Assembly (NCBI GenBank): GCA_913049555.1
Contig: CAJWYM010000041.1
Span: forward strand, 1 to 33,910
DNA from: an uncultured Opitutia bacterium
GTDB lineage: Bacteria; Verrucomicrobiota; Verrucomicrobiia; Opitutales; CAJWYM01
Direction: 5' to 3'
DNA: 33,910 nt
In this document: positions 8,534 to 17,139 of the stretch, in pieces
Position numbering within the stretch: position 1 is the first letter of the stretch
Layout of the letters: the number at the start of each line of letters is the position of its first letter
Position numbers and translations under genes: made by a program
Notes under the pieces: model-generated
The model's database searches: none
What the model was told of the DNA's origin: nothing
The model's input: the letters and a program-made list of their open reading frames with translations, nothing else

Positions 8534-9538
8534 CTATATTTTTAAGTTTTCCACTAGCTTAATAATTTTGAAGCTACCAATTGGATCGGTCCATTCTTCT
8601 CGCTTGTTTTTTCCATCCTTCAATGAACATACACAAACAATTGTAAAATTATTCTCTCCCCTCTTTACAGTGATTTGAATCTTGAAAACTTCAGGGTTTA
8701 AAGAAAATACAAGCTTAGGATTTTTACCCCAATCTGATAATTCTGGATCTGATAAGTCGTTAAAATATCTGTCATCTTCAGTTCCTCGAATTCCATCCTC
8801 TCCGCACAGAAAATTCAAAATTCTAGTAGAATCCAAAAGATTCCTACGAGCAAATGCCTCAATAGCAATCTCACTTGCAGTGTTGATATTTAAGGACCCA
8901 TCATGATAAAGGGAAACTAAGGAGGTAAAATCCTTATAAAAGCGACTCCTATTTTTCATCATTGAAGCAAACCCTTGAATCGACATAATTTCACCATAAC
9001 TCACTGGAGGAGAATTGCTAATTAAAACAGGATCTTCCAATGATTCATAATAGTTTCTTTCAGCCCCATTCAATCGCTCTAAATCATCCGCGTCTATCCA
9101 ATCGAGCAAAGAATCTGTAAGTTGTTGTCTCTCTGAAAAAGGGACCTCTAATACTGCAAAAATATGATCCCACAATTCAGAATCTCCATGATTGATTGGA
9201 AATTTGGAACTTTCGTCTTCGATCAAAATTTCGACCGGATCTTCGAGATCCTCAAGTTCCATATATTCAATGGGGTTGCCCCAAGCCTGTAAAGGACTGT
9301 ATAAATTCCCTTCCAACTCTTTGTATTCGCTCATTACACCCAAAGTTGCATGTAAATAAGAATAACACTCCATTTTTAAAGAACTCTCCATATTTTGTAG
9401 ATTTTTTCGCTCGATTTCATCCACAGTAACCCTCAAAAACTTGGTTATTATTATAGACATCAAAGCAACAAGCGCTAAGACGAATATAAGAATACTTCCC
9501 CTTTTTTTACGGATCTTATTTCGACTGCAGAATTTCAT
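8534..9538 (-). CDS. gspK: Type II secretion minor pseudopilin GspK
   Basis: This 334-residue protein starts with a basic leader and a prepilin-peptidase-type site (KKRG followed by SILIFVLALVALMS, cleavage expected after Gly14). The usual Glu at mature position 5 is absent, as is typical of GspK. The globular region carries LLDWIDADD at about 144-152, a strong GspK signature, and a later NINTAS helix-hairpin-helix-like stretch (SLNINTASEIAIEAF). GspK caps the pseudopilus tip with GspI and GspJ, neither of which is in the window. It is the first gene of the gspK-L-M-E-F operon and diverges from a glycosyltransferase across about 110 bp. Confidence 0.9.
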   Translation of the reverse strand: MKFCSRNKIRKKRGSILIFVLALVALMSIIITKFLRVTVDEIERKNLQNMESSLKMECYSYLHATLGVMSEYKELEGNLYSPLQAWGNPIEYMELEDLEDPVEILIEDESSKFPINHGDSELWDHIFAVLEVPFSERQQLTDSLLDWIDADDLERLNGAERNYYESLEDPVLISNSPPVSYGEIMSIQGFASMMKNRSRFYKDFTSLVSLYHDGSLNINTASEIAIEAFARRNLLDSTRILNFLCGEDGIRGTEDDRYFNDLSDPELSDWGKNPKLVFSLNPEVFKIQITVKRGENNFTIVCVCSLKDGKNKREEWTDPIGSFKIIKLVENLKI

Positions 9539-9647
9539 TCCGCAAAATTATGTCTAGATTCAAAGTACCTATCCAGATTAATAAGTGATAGAATCTCAAT
9601 TTTAATACTTTACCTTATCAAGATTGAAATACAGTCTGGACAATATT

Positions 9648-10802
9648 ATGGGTAAAGTAGGAATTAGTTGGCAAATAGGAAGTGGATTTGGATGGGGAGT
9701 GTTAGGCATTAACTTCGCACTTGAACTCATTAGGACATGGAACGCTCGTCCAGTTTTATTTGAAGCCAGCGGAGACTTAAATTTAAAAGCGAAAGACCGC
9801 TCTGATATAAAAAAATGCTTGAATGGTTATGGTTTTTTGGAAAAACAAAGGAAAAACAATCCAGAAAACCCCCCAGTGGTAGACTTTCCTGTTTTTTACT
9901 GTGGCGGCAATCAATTCCAACACAATATTCAAGTTTTAAGTAGCAAAGACAGGCGCAGTATTGTTTTTTTTGAGAATACTCATTTTGATAAGAAAATGAC
10001 TGAGGCAGGAAAGCTTTTTACTCGTATTTACGCTGGATCCAAATGGAATGCTGAAATCCTTAGATCCCGTGGTTTTGAAAGGGTAATTCCATGGGCTCAG
10101 GGGATTGATTTAGAAATGTTCAGCCCACATGGGACAATTCTTCCAAGATCGGACAAATTTCGCATTTACTCTGGGGGAAAACTCGAATTTCGAAAAGGAC
10201 AAGATATTACCCTGGAAGCTTTCAAAAAATTTCATCAGAAGTATCCCGATAGTGAATTGATCGTTGCTTGGGATAGTCCATGGCCAATCATTGCTATGTC
10301 CATGGCTCGTTCAAAATATGTAAAGGCACCTGCCTTGGATTTAAACCAGAAATACAATTTAGAGAAATGGATGTTCTCAGAAGGAATGCCTGAGAATTCA
10401 TTCCAAAATATAGGATCACTCCCAAACTACAAAATGCCTGAACTGATGAGAAGTTGCGACGTTGGACTTTTTCCTAATAGAGCTGAAGGCGGAACAAACT
10501 TAGTTGCCATGGAATCCATTGCCTGTGGACTTCCTTGTATTTTATCAAACAATACTGGCCACAAAGATTTGCTCGAGGAAGTTGACTGTTATTCTCTTGA
10601 AGAGCAGAAAAAAGTATCTCCTTTAAATGAAAAAGACGGCACTGAGGGTTGGGGAGAATCTTCCATAGAGGAAATATTCAGTCAACTAGAATTTGCTTAT
10701 AACAACAGAGATCTCAATAAACAAAAAGGTTTGAATGCCGCAAAAAAAATCCAGAGATGGTCATGGTTTAACAAAGTTGGGGAACTAGTAAACGACTTAT
10801 AA
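9648..10802 (+). CDS. Family GT4-type glycosyltransferase
   Basis: This 384-residue protein has the two-domain GT-B layout. The N-terminal domain contains a Gly-rich loop (GSGFGWGVLG). The C-terminal domain has RIYSGGKLEFRKGQDITLEA and the donor-binding region AEGGTNLVAMESIACGLP, characteristic of GT4 retaining transferases. The substrate is unknown; surface polysaccharide or lipid glycosylation is plausible but not shown. The frame extends to a TTG at 9624. The ATG at 9648 is preferred because GISWQIGSGFGWG is where the domain begins. It stands alone, divergent from gspK and convergent with the Nudix gene. No signal peptide or membrane helix is seen, so it is probably cytoplasmic. Confidence 0.85.
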   Translation: MGKVGISWQIGSGFGWGVLGINFALELIRTWNARPVLFEASGDLNLKAKDRSDIKKCLNGYGFLEKQRKNNPENPPVVDFPVFYCGGNQFQHNIQVLSSKDRRSIVFFENTHFDKKMTEAGKLFTRIYAGSKWNAEILRSRGFERVIPWAQGIDLEMFSPHGTILPRSDKFRIYSGGKLEFRKGQDITLEAFKKFHQKYPDSELIVAWDSPWPIIAMSMARSKYVKAPALDLNQKYNLEKWMFSEGMPENSFQNIGSLPNYKMPELMRSCDVGLFPNRAEGGTNLVAMESIACGLPCILSNNTGHKDLLEEVDCYSLEEQKKVSPLNEKDGTEGWGESSIEEIFSQLEFAYNNRDLNKQKGLNAAKKIQRWSWFNKVGELVNDL

Positions 10803-10857
10803 ATCTGAATACTTTTAAACTTTAATAACCTGAGCAAATAAGCTAAAGAAATCTGAA

Positions 10858-11319
10858 TCAATTGACATCCCCCAAATAGGCAGGAATTTGATCCAAGTTT
10901 TTATTAAAAATAGCTTCTTTTAAAAACGAAGGGTACAGGGGATACTGATTCACCTCTGCAACTGGAATCCACTGAACCCCCACTTGTAGGTTGTCTGGCG
11001 ATTCTCCCATTTCTTTGACTTTTCCTAATTCTACTTTGCAGCAAAATACAACCTCTAATTGGTGGAAATCATAGTGGAATTTGTGGAAGTTGTGGTGCTT
11101 TCCTATATAATCTCTACAATAAACCATCGCTCCAATTTCTACTTCTACGCCAATCTCTTCTCTACATTCACGCTGCAAACCCTCTTTTAAAGATTCACCG
11201 TGCTTTTGGCCTCCCCCGGGCAGCACATAAAACACTCCAGAAGGCCCCTTCATCTTAATGGTTAGAACTTTATCTTGTTGGAGAATCAATGCTCTTGCAG
11301 CAGTTCGAACAGTTTTCAT
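10858..11319 (-). CDS. Nudix hydrolase
   Basis: This 153-residue protein carries a complete Nudix box: Gly36, then GQKHGE ending at Glu42, then RECREEIGV at residues 50-58. This matches G-x5-E-x7-R-E-U-x-E-E-x-G-U, with Cys at the first hydrophobic position. The catalytic Glu residues that bind Mg2+ are intact. The family hydrolyses nucleoside diphosphates linked to other groups (house-cleaning, mutagenic or signalling nucleotides); the substrate cannot be assigned. The gene begins 8 bp after the exported coiled-coil gene on the same strand and probably shares its transcript. Confidence 0.9.
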   Translation of the reverse strand: MKTVRTAARALILQQDKVLTIKMKGPSGVFYVLPGGGQKHGESLKEGLQRECREEIGVEVEIGAMVYCRDYIGKHHNFHKFHYDFHQLEVVFCCKVELGKVKEMGESPDNLQVGVQWIPVAEVNQYPLYPSFLKEAIFNKNLDQIPAYLGDVN

Positions 11320-11327
11320 AATTTATG

Positions 11328-11834
11328 CTACTTTGAAAGATGTTCTTTTACAAACTTATTGATTTCTTTGCGAATAATCACAGCAGTTTTGATCTGATTG
11401 AGTCTAGTGTAGCTAGACTCCAAAGATCTAAGTTCTAGCAAAAACTGATGGTTGTGATTCTCCAGTTCTAATTGGTATTCTCTTAAAATCTTGGAAGACT
11501 CCTTGGAATAAATCCTATTTAGCTTCTTAACTTGTTCCAAGTAATTAAAAGTGACTGGGGACTTGTAATTTTTGCCTTTTAGGGCAGACAATTCCCGGTC
11601 AATTGAGAGTATCCCATCTAAATTCCCTTCGATTATGTAAGAATCTCGTTTTTGCTTTAAGGTGTGCAAATACTTTTCTTTTAAATCTCTCAAAGAAGAC
11701 TTTTTTGTGATCTCGAAAGGCTTGATGTTGTTGACATACCACTCTTTAAGATTTTCTAAATCCTCGACAGTCTCACCAGCACCAAAACACGGAACTGTCA
11801 AAAGTATCATGAGAACCCAACGAAATTTAAACAT
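11328..11834 (-). CDS. Exported coiled-coil protein of unknown function
   Basis: I do not recognise a family. The 168-residue protein starts with a likely signal peptide (about residues 1-19, ending CFGAG) and is otherwise almost wholly charged and helical, rich in Lys, Glu and Leu with heptad-like spacing. It is probably a periplasmic or secreted coiled coil. Small proteins of this type are common in Verrucomicrobiota-like and Planctomycetes-like genomes, but I cannot name one. It is followed after 8 bp by the Nudix gene and diverges from the TolC-like gene across 87 bp. Its coupling to the Nudix gene may be incidental. Confidence 0.72.
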   Translation of the reverse strand: MFKFRWVLMILLTVPCFGAGETVEDLENLKEWYVNNIKPFEITKKSSLRDLKEKYLHTLKQKRDSYIIEGNLDGILSIDRELSALKGKNYKSPVTFNYLEQVKKLNRIYSKESSKILREYQLELENHNHQFLLELRSLESSYTRLNQIKTAVIIRKEINKFVKEHLSK

Positions 11835-11921
11835 AAACTACCTTATCATTTCTATTAGAATCGTTCAACAGATAATCTTGTCCTGATTGAATAAGCAGAT
11901 AAGATATTCATTGATAGAATC

Positions 11922-13262
11922 ATGATTTTATATTTTAAGAACTACTTCTGCTTTTTAGCCTGGATGATTGTAATAAATTTCCTGCTATTAAATGCAAATG
12001 CAGCTAAAAAATTGAGCACGGAGGATTGCATTTTTTATGCTTGGAAGCATTCTCCTTTGCTTAAAAAAGAGCAGATCGATGCTGAAAATAATATCCTTGA
12101 TGAACTCATTGCAAAATCAAAATTAGCTTTTGAAGTGGATCTTTCCAGCTCCTACTCAATCAAAGCCAAAGAACAAAAAAATGAACTTCATTTTTCTAAA
12201 TCACTCATCAATGGCACTCAAATTCGATTGAGTGGTAATTTAGATCCATTATCAAACGCTCAAAATATAGATTCGTCTATTTCTGCTGTAATTTCTCACA
12301 GGATTTTAGGAGGAGACCAAATGGGAGAAACTAGGAATTTAATTGAAAAGGTTCTCATAGATAAAACCATCCTTCTCAACCGCATTTATAAAAAAAAGCG
12401 TGAACTTGCCTACCAAATTCAAAGATCCTTTTATCTTATCATTAGAGATTATCAATCTGTCAGCATTCAAGAGCGAAGAGTGCAAAGAGCTAAAAAGAAT
12501 CTTCAACACGCACTTGAAAGAGAAAAGCCCCAAGACATTATTACTGCAAAGATTGATGTCCCTAAAAATGAAATGGAGCTGATCCGTGCAAACAGAGGTA
12601 TAGAGCAGAGATTAGATGATTTAAAGGGGCTTATGGGCATGCCAATCCAAGAAAAACTAGAGATTAAAACAGATTTTGAATATCTAGTTTACAAAACAGA
12701 CTTAGAAAAAGATATTCAATTTGCTTTCAAATACGGGGAGGACTTCCTCAACAATCGTCTTGAATTGAAAAAACTGAATGCAGACAATCACCTTTATCAA
12801 AGGAAGCTATCTCCCGAAGTATCCCTATCTGCGAAACACACGAATTTAAATTCTACTTCGGGATACAACCAAGAAAAAGAAGAACAAATATTGTCATTAG
12901 ATTTAAGTTGGCAAATTGGTAGAAAAAAAGAGATTGCTGAGTTCAGGAAAAGCTTGAATAGGATCCGTAAAAATGAGACGGACCTATTCCTATTGAAACA
13001 AGATAAAACTAAAAGTTTATACGACTTACATCGTCGATTAGTGGAAACCGAGCAATCCATTCATTTGCAGGATCAAAGAATTGGCTTAATTGGAAAGCAA
13101 GTAGTTCTTTTCCAAGATCGATGGGCAAATGGTGAAATTGATATTTTAGAGCTTGTGAGAAGTCAAAATAGCCTTGAAGATGCAAATGTGAACTTAATCA
13201 ATCTCAAAGCAGAATACCTAGAACTTGTAGCAGAGTACAAATTTCAAGTGGGTCGTGGATAA
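11922..13262 (+). CDS. TolC-like outer membrane efflux protein
   Basis: This 446-residue protein has a signal peptide (about 1-28, ending NANA). Its repeated long helices and short beta segments fit the outer-membrane efflux (OEP) fold. One strand-like stretch is VSLSAKHTNLNS, and the last helix includes WANGEIDILELVRSQNSL, a conserved place in TolC-family proteins. The family forms trimeric outer-membrane and periplasmic tunnels that join an inner-membrane pump through an adaptor. No adaptor or pump gene is adjacent; the next genes are a MazG-like enzyme (8-bp overlap) and a flavoprotein. It is therefore an orphan tunnel that must find its partners elsewhere, or it has another role. Confidence 0.82.
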   Translation: MILYFKNYFCFLAWMIVINFLLLNANAAKKLSTEDCIFYAWKHSPLLKKEQIDAENNILDELIAKSKLAFEVDLSSSYSIKAKEQKNELHFSKSLINGTQIRLSGNLDPLSNAQNIDSSISAVISHRILGGDQMGETRNLIEKVLIDKTILLNRIYKKKRELAYQIQRSFYLIIRDYQSVSIQERRVQRAKKNLQHALEREKPQDIITAKIDVPKNEMELIRANRGIEQRLDDLKGLMGMPIQEKLEIKTDFEYLVYKTDLEKDIQFAFKYGEDFLNNRLELKKLNADNHLYQRKLSPEVSLSAKHTNLNSTSGYNQEKEEQILSLDLSWQIGRKKEIAEFRKSLNRIRKNETDLFLLKQDKTKSLYDLHRRLVETEQSIHLQDQRIGLIGKQVVLFQDRWANGEIDILELVRSQNSLEDANVNLINLKAEYLELVAEYKFQVGRG

Positions 13263-13629
13263 GGAGACATCCATAGAAGAGCTTCAAGCTCTGATTAAGG
13301 AATTTGCTCAAAGACGTGATTGGGAAATTTTCCATTCCCCTAAAAACCTTTCCATGGCAATTTCAGCAGAGACCGCAGAGTTGATGGAACATTTTCTTTG
13401 GTGCGATTCGGAGGAATCCCATCGTATTTTGAAGAACCCAAAACAAAAACAAGAAATCGCCTCAGAACTCGCTGATATATTAATGTATTCCCTACAATTT
13501 GCAAACCAGACAGGAATTCCTTTAGCAAAGGCAATCAAGCAGAAATTAAAAAACAATGAAACTCGATTTCCTGTAGATCAATACAAAGGAGTCTCCTCAA
13601 AAAAATTTAAAAAACTTGAGGAATCATGA
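13255..13629 (+). CDS. MazG-like nucleotide pyrophosphohydrolase (dCTPase-like)
   Basis: This 124-residue protein has a compact MazG/dUTPase all-alpha fold. ISAETAELMEHFLW and IASELADILMYSLQF supply the two E-x-x-E/D pairs that bind Mg2+. It resembles the small dCTP pyrophosphatase-like (RS21-C6/DCTPP1) group, which hydrolyses dNTPs to dNMP and pyrophosphate and cleans the nucleotide pool. The exact nucleotide is an inference. The start is a GTG at 13255, inside the end of the TolC-like gene (8-bp overlap), because no ATG lies upstream of the first conserved helix. It ends in an ATGA overlap with the HI0933-type gene. Confidence 0.88.
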   Translation: MDKETSIEELQALIKEFAQRRDWEIFHSPKNLSMAISAETAELMEHFLWCDSEESHRILKNPKQKQEIASELADILMYSLQFANQTGIPLAKAIKQKLKNNETRFPVDQYKGVSSKKFKKLEES

Positions 13630-14870
13630 ATTTAAATGAGTCCACTAAGATTGCAATTATAGGTGCCGGCGCCTCAGGAATCTTTACAGCCATTCAAATA
13701 AAAGAATTGGACCCCTCGATCTCAGTTTGTATCTATGAGGAAGGATCTAGACCTCTCAAAAAAGTAAAAATTTCTGGGGGCGGAAGATGCAACGTCACTC
13801 ACCACCAATTTGACACTCAAGTCCTTTCGGAAAAATATCCCCGTGGCCATAAAGAATTGCGAGGACCCTTTACCCAGTTTCAACCCCTTGACATGGTGGC
13901 TTGGTTAAAAAAGCATGGAGTAGATACAAAATTTGAATCTGACGGTAGAATTTTTCCAGTAACTAATTCCTCTGAAAGTATCATTGAATGTTTTCTGCAT
14001 GAAATTAAAAAACATAGAATTCTCATTCATTATCATCATCCAGTAGAAAATATTTCCTACTCCAAATCGGATCACGAATTTAAGATTGAATTCAATGGCA
14101 AAAATCCGCAAACATGCTCGCATTTAGTATTATCCACTGGCAGCTCCAAAACAGGCCATCGCTTAGCTAAAGCATTGGGCCATAAAATTACTGAGTTGGC
14201 ACCCTCTCTATTTACATTTAAGGTAAGCGATCCACGTCTTCAAGACCTTGCTGGCATTTCTTTTCAGGATGTAGGACTTCAGTTAGAAATTCAGAAAAAA
14301 AAATTCACTGAAAGAGGCCCTTTATTAATCACTCATTGGGGTTTGAGCGGCCCTGCTTTGATTCGATTGTCTGCCTGGGCTGCTCGAGAACTTCAAGATA
14401 ACCAATATCAAGCCAATTTAAAAATTAATTTTTTTCCCGATTATAAAGAGGATGCTCTCTTTAATTATTTGTTAGAATATAAAAAAGAGAATGCTAAGAA
14501 AAAATTAAGCAAATTGACTTTCACCAAAACGATGAGCAAAAGATACTGGCTTCAATTGTTAGAGCACTTGCAAATCTCATCCAACAAACTCTGGTCAGAA
14601 CTTTCAAAAAAGGAGATTTACAAACTCATTGCTGATTGCAACCAGGCCAGCTTTAGAGTGCAAGGAAAGGGTATCTTTAAGGAGGAATTTGTGACTTGTG
14701 GAGGGATTTCCAGAAAGGAAATTGACTTTAAAACAATGATGAGTAAAAAACAAAAAAAACTCTTCGCAACAGGTGAACTCCTAGACATTGATGGAATTAC
14801 AGGAGGCTTTAATTTCCAAAACGCCTGGACAAGCGCTTATTTGGTAGCACATGCCATCCAATCCAAATGA
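13626..14870 (+). CDS. HI0933-family FAD-dependent oxidoreductase
   Basis: This 414-residue protein has an N-terminal Rossmann FAD-binding site (IAIIGAGASGIFTAIQI) followed by SGGGRCNVTHH, the signature of the HI0933/YhiN family. A central substrate domain includes GPLLITHWGLSGPALIRLS. The C terminus (GELLDIDGITGGFNFQNAW) closes the FAD site. Members bind FAD and are annotated as NAD(P)/FAD-dependent oxidoreductases; the physiological substrate is not established. It overlaps the MazG-like gene by 4 bp (ATGA). It is the last gene of a plus-strand operon that faces the SDR gene across about 90 bp. Confidence 0.93.
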   Translation: MNLNESTKIAIIGAGASGIFTAIQIKELDPSISVCIYEEGSRPLKKVKISGGGRCNVTHHQFDTQVLSEKYPRGHKELRGPFTQFQPLDMVAWLKKHGVDTKFESDGRIFPVTNSSESIIECFLHEIKKHRILIHYHHPVENISYSKSDHEFKIEFNGKNPQTCSHLVLSTGSSKTGHRLAKALGHKITELAPSLFTFKVSDPRLQDLAGISFQDVGLQLEIQKKKFTERGPLLITHWGLSGPALIRLSAWAARELQDNQYQANLKINFFPDYKEDALFNYLLEYKKENAKKKLSKLTFTKTMSKRYWLQLLEHLQISSNKLWSELSKKEIYKLIADCNQASFRVQGKGIFKEEFVTCGGISRKEIDFKTMMSKKQKKLFATGELLDIDGITGGFNFQNAWTSAYLVAHAIQSK

Positions 14871-14961
14871 CCCGTTTTTAATAACAACTTCATAGGTTGG
14901 ACTGACCAAAATGGAAGAATTCATCGGATCAGTTGGTAGTCTTTCATTTCATTTTTCTAAA

Positions 14962-15753
14962 CTAAATTTTATAATAAAGTCTTAGAAACCATTGTATCAA
15001 AGCTTCAGGTGCTAATTTATAAAAAAGAGGTCCCAATTTCGCTTGAAAAAAATCTCCGCTGTAAAAAATCCCAGATCGTCCAAGACGAATCGCTTTCAGA
15101 AGATCTCTAGAAGCTAGACTCACATCGGGTGATTGATCCAAATGCTTCTCAAGAAGACACCAAACCCTGTCTAATTTCTCATTCGAATCCAAAGATTTGT
15201 TTAAAACTTTATTGAAACGTGTTTTAAAGTCTCCAGGTCGAAAATCAATAATTTGCAACTCTTGATCTGAATACTCCAACATCAAAGAACGAGAAAAAGC
15301 TCCGAGTCCAGCTTTGGCGGAATTATAAACTGACATGTAAGGCAATGGGAACTGAGCTGCCAAAGAACTCACATTAACAATACAAGCGCCTTCCTTTAAA
15401 GCCATAGAACTTGCAAAGTATTTGCAGAGAAAAATTGGAGATTGCAACATAACCGACAACTGTATTTCGATTTCTTGCTTCGGAAAGTCGATAATTTGAA
15501 AATAAGCCCCATAGCCGGCATTGTTAATTAATAAATCAGGAGTCCCAAATTTATCCTTAAAATTGGATACCCAGCTTTTTATCTTACCAGAATCTCCCAA
15601 TTCTAAATCTAAGTAAACAACCCCTTTGATAGGATTTAAAATTCCAGATGCGTTGCGAGAAGTTGCGAAGACTTGGTAACCCTCTTCATTCAAATGAGAA
15701 ACAAATGAAGCTCCCAAGCCTGTGCTACCCCCAGTGATTAAAGCCTTTTTCAT
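14962..15753 (-). CDS. Short-chain dehydrogenase/reductase
   Basis: This 263-residue classical SDR has TGGSTGLG at residues 8-15 (cofactor loop), NNAGYGAYF, an active-site Ser in NVSSLAAQ, and the YNSAK catalytic motif. The C-terminal region is longer than in minimal FabG and hydrophobic near its end (FYKLAPEALIQWFLRLYY), possibly a membrane or lipid contact. It lies 34 bp after the ketoacyl synthase gene. A ketoreductase step on a beta-ketoacyl product is a reasonable inference; a generic acyl or sterol-type dehydrogenase is the alternative. It is the last gene of its operon. Confidence 0.9.
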   Translation of the reverse strand: MKKALITGGSTGLGASFVSHLNEEGYQVFATSRNASGILNPIKGVVYLDLELGDSGKIKSWVSNFKDKFGTPDLLINNAGYGAYFQIIDFPKQEIEIQLSVMLQSPIFLCKYFASSMALKEGACIVNVSSLAAQFPLPYMSVYNSAKAGLGAFSRSLMLEYSDQELQIIDFRPGDFKTRFNKVLNKSLDSNEKLDRVWCLLEKHLDQSPDVSLASRDLLKAIRLGRSGIFYSGDFFQAKLGPLFYKLAPEALIQWFLRLYYKI

Positions 15754-15787
15754 GGGACTACAATAAAAAATACTGGGGATGGATCCA

Positions 15788-17053
15788 TTATTCTTTCTCG
15801 AATAAAAGGGCTACATTCGCACCCCCAAAACCACTACTGTTAGATAGAATCATTTTAGGATCTGAAGGGACATTTTCTGAAATAATATTTAAATTCTCAG
15901 CAACTGGATCTAAACTTTGGATATTTGCAGAACCCGGACAAAATCCGTTTTCCATGGCTAACAAACTCAACCCTGCTTCCAATGCACTCGCCAAAGATAA
16001 ACCATGGCCAGTAAGAGATTTTGTGCTGCTAACTGCAGGACAGGAACCCTTGGCAAAGATCGACTTCAATGCCGTCATCTCAGCTCGATCTCCAATCTGA
16101 GTGGAGGGCGCATGAGCATTGATGTAATCCACTTGATCCGATCGAACTCCAGCCGATTTCAGAGCATTTAAAATTGCTCTTTCTAGACCATTCCCCGTGG
16201 GTTCAGGAAGCACCGTGTTGTAACCATCCGAGGACATCCCCCATCCCTTAAAAGATGCATAAATTTTGGCATTCCTAGCCTCCGCAACCGACCGCCTCTC
16301 TAAAATCAGAGTAACCGCTCCACCAGTTCCAACAAATCCATCTCGATTTATATCAAAGGGTCTAGAGCCAGAATGGGGGTCTGGATTAGTCGTTAGGGCC
16401 CGCATAGATGTAAAGGGAAGAATACAGTCTCCGTTTCCATCTTCTGCTCCAATCACAAACATTCGGTCCTGTCTGCCCATCTTTATCTCATCACAAGCCA
16501 TGCCTAGAGCATGCCCAGAGGAGGCACATGCAGAGGCAAAACCACAGGAAGAACCCAATATTTTAAAAATAGAGACTAAGTTAAAATTGATCGTTCCAGT
16601 TACAGAAGATACCACTCCTTTAGGGCTTGATTTATCCGGCCCCAAAGCATGCAGTCGATTCACATTTTTAGTCAAAGTAGAACTAGAGCCAGCGGACGCA
16701 GAAAAAAGACCTGTGTTGACGTTTGAAATTTCATCCGAAGAGAGACCCGCATCCTCGATCGCTTGAGCCATAGAACAATAACTGTAAAGCACATGAGGGG
16801 AGAGACCTCTTAGAATAGATCTGCCTAATTTGTATTTTGACGGATAGTTCCAATCCTCCGGATCTGCAGAAAGGGTATCAAAGTCTTTGACTGCACCCAG
16901 TAAACTGACTGACACTAAAGGGTTCTCTTTGAAGGGAGGATAAATATCAATTCCTGATTTCATCTCCTGCAAACTCTTTAACACGGATCTCTTATCACTG
17001 CCTAAGCAAGTGATAAATCCTAAACCTGTTACTACTACCTCTAAATCGGACAT
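15788..17053 (-). CDS. Beta-ketoacyl-ACP synthase family protein (FabF-like)
   Basis: This 421-residue thiolase-fold condensing enzyme has the full catalytic triad: Cys176 in ASACASSGHALG, His314 in INAHAPSTQIGD and His350 in SSTKSLTGHGLS, with the supporting Lys345. Normally such enzymes join malonyl-ACP to an acyl chain. The sequence departs from housekeeping FabF (NAHA rather than NAHG; a longer N-terminal region). No ACP, fabD or fabG gene adjoins it. Together with the SDR 34 bp downstream it may act in a specialised lipid or polyketide-like pathway, or simply be a fatty-acid elongation paralogue. A possible terminator of the preceding gene lies upstream. Confidence 0.9.
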   Translation of the reverse strand: MSDLEVVVTGLGFITCLGSDKRSVLKSLQEMKSGIDIYPPFKENPLVSVSLLGAVKDFDTLSADPEDWNYPSKYKLGRSILRGLSPHVLYSYCSMAQAIEDAGLSSDEISNVNTGLFSASAGSSSTLTKNVNRLHALGPDKSSPKGVVSSVTGTINFNLVSIFKILGSSCGFASACASSGHALGMACDEIKMGRQDRMFVIGAEDGNGDCILPFTSMRALTTNPDPHSGSRPFDINRDGFVGTGGAVTLILERRSVAEARNAKIYASFKGWGMSSDGYNTVLPEPTGNGLERAILNALKSAGVRSDQVDYINAHAPSTQIGDRAEMTALKSIFAKGSCPAVSSTKSLTGHGLSLASALEAGLSLLAMENGFCPGSANIQSLDPVAENLNIISENVPSDPKMILSNSSGFGGANVALLFEKE

Positions 17054-17088
17054 TGTAATTTCATTTAAAATAATAAAAGTAATTTACT

Positions 17089-17125
17089 AAAAAAGCGGAA
17101 CCCATGAAATAAGTCTAGGCTTTTT
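17089..17125 (-). terminator. Possible intrinsic terminator after the Gfo/Idh/MocA gene
   Basis: On the minus strand an AAAAAGC arm pairs with GCTTTTTT across a 22-base loop, just after the stop of the oxidoreductase gene. The second arm is itself the T-run, as in some AT-rich intrinsic terminators. The stem has only two G:C pairs, so efficiency is doubtful. It would separate the ferritin-to-oxidoreductase run from the ketoacyl synthase/SDR pair. Confidence 0.35.
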
Positions 17126-17139
17126 AATAAATAGAATAT

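Noticed and set aside
14900-14941. Possible terminator hairpin between the flavoprotein and SDR genes (GACTGACC with GGTAGTC)
   Set aside because: The stem has a bulge, the loop is 27 bases long and it would be unstable, although a T-rich stretch follows. Support is too weak to list.
16266-16766. A 166-codon plus-strand frame inside the ketoacyl synthase gene
   Set aside because: It is the antisense of well-conserved catalytic motifs and is low in complexity; the synthase on the minus strand explains the DNA.
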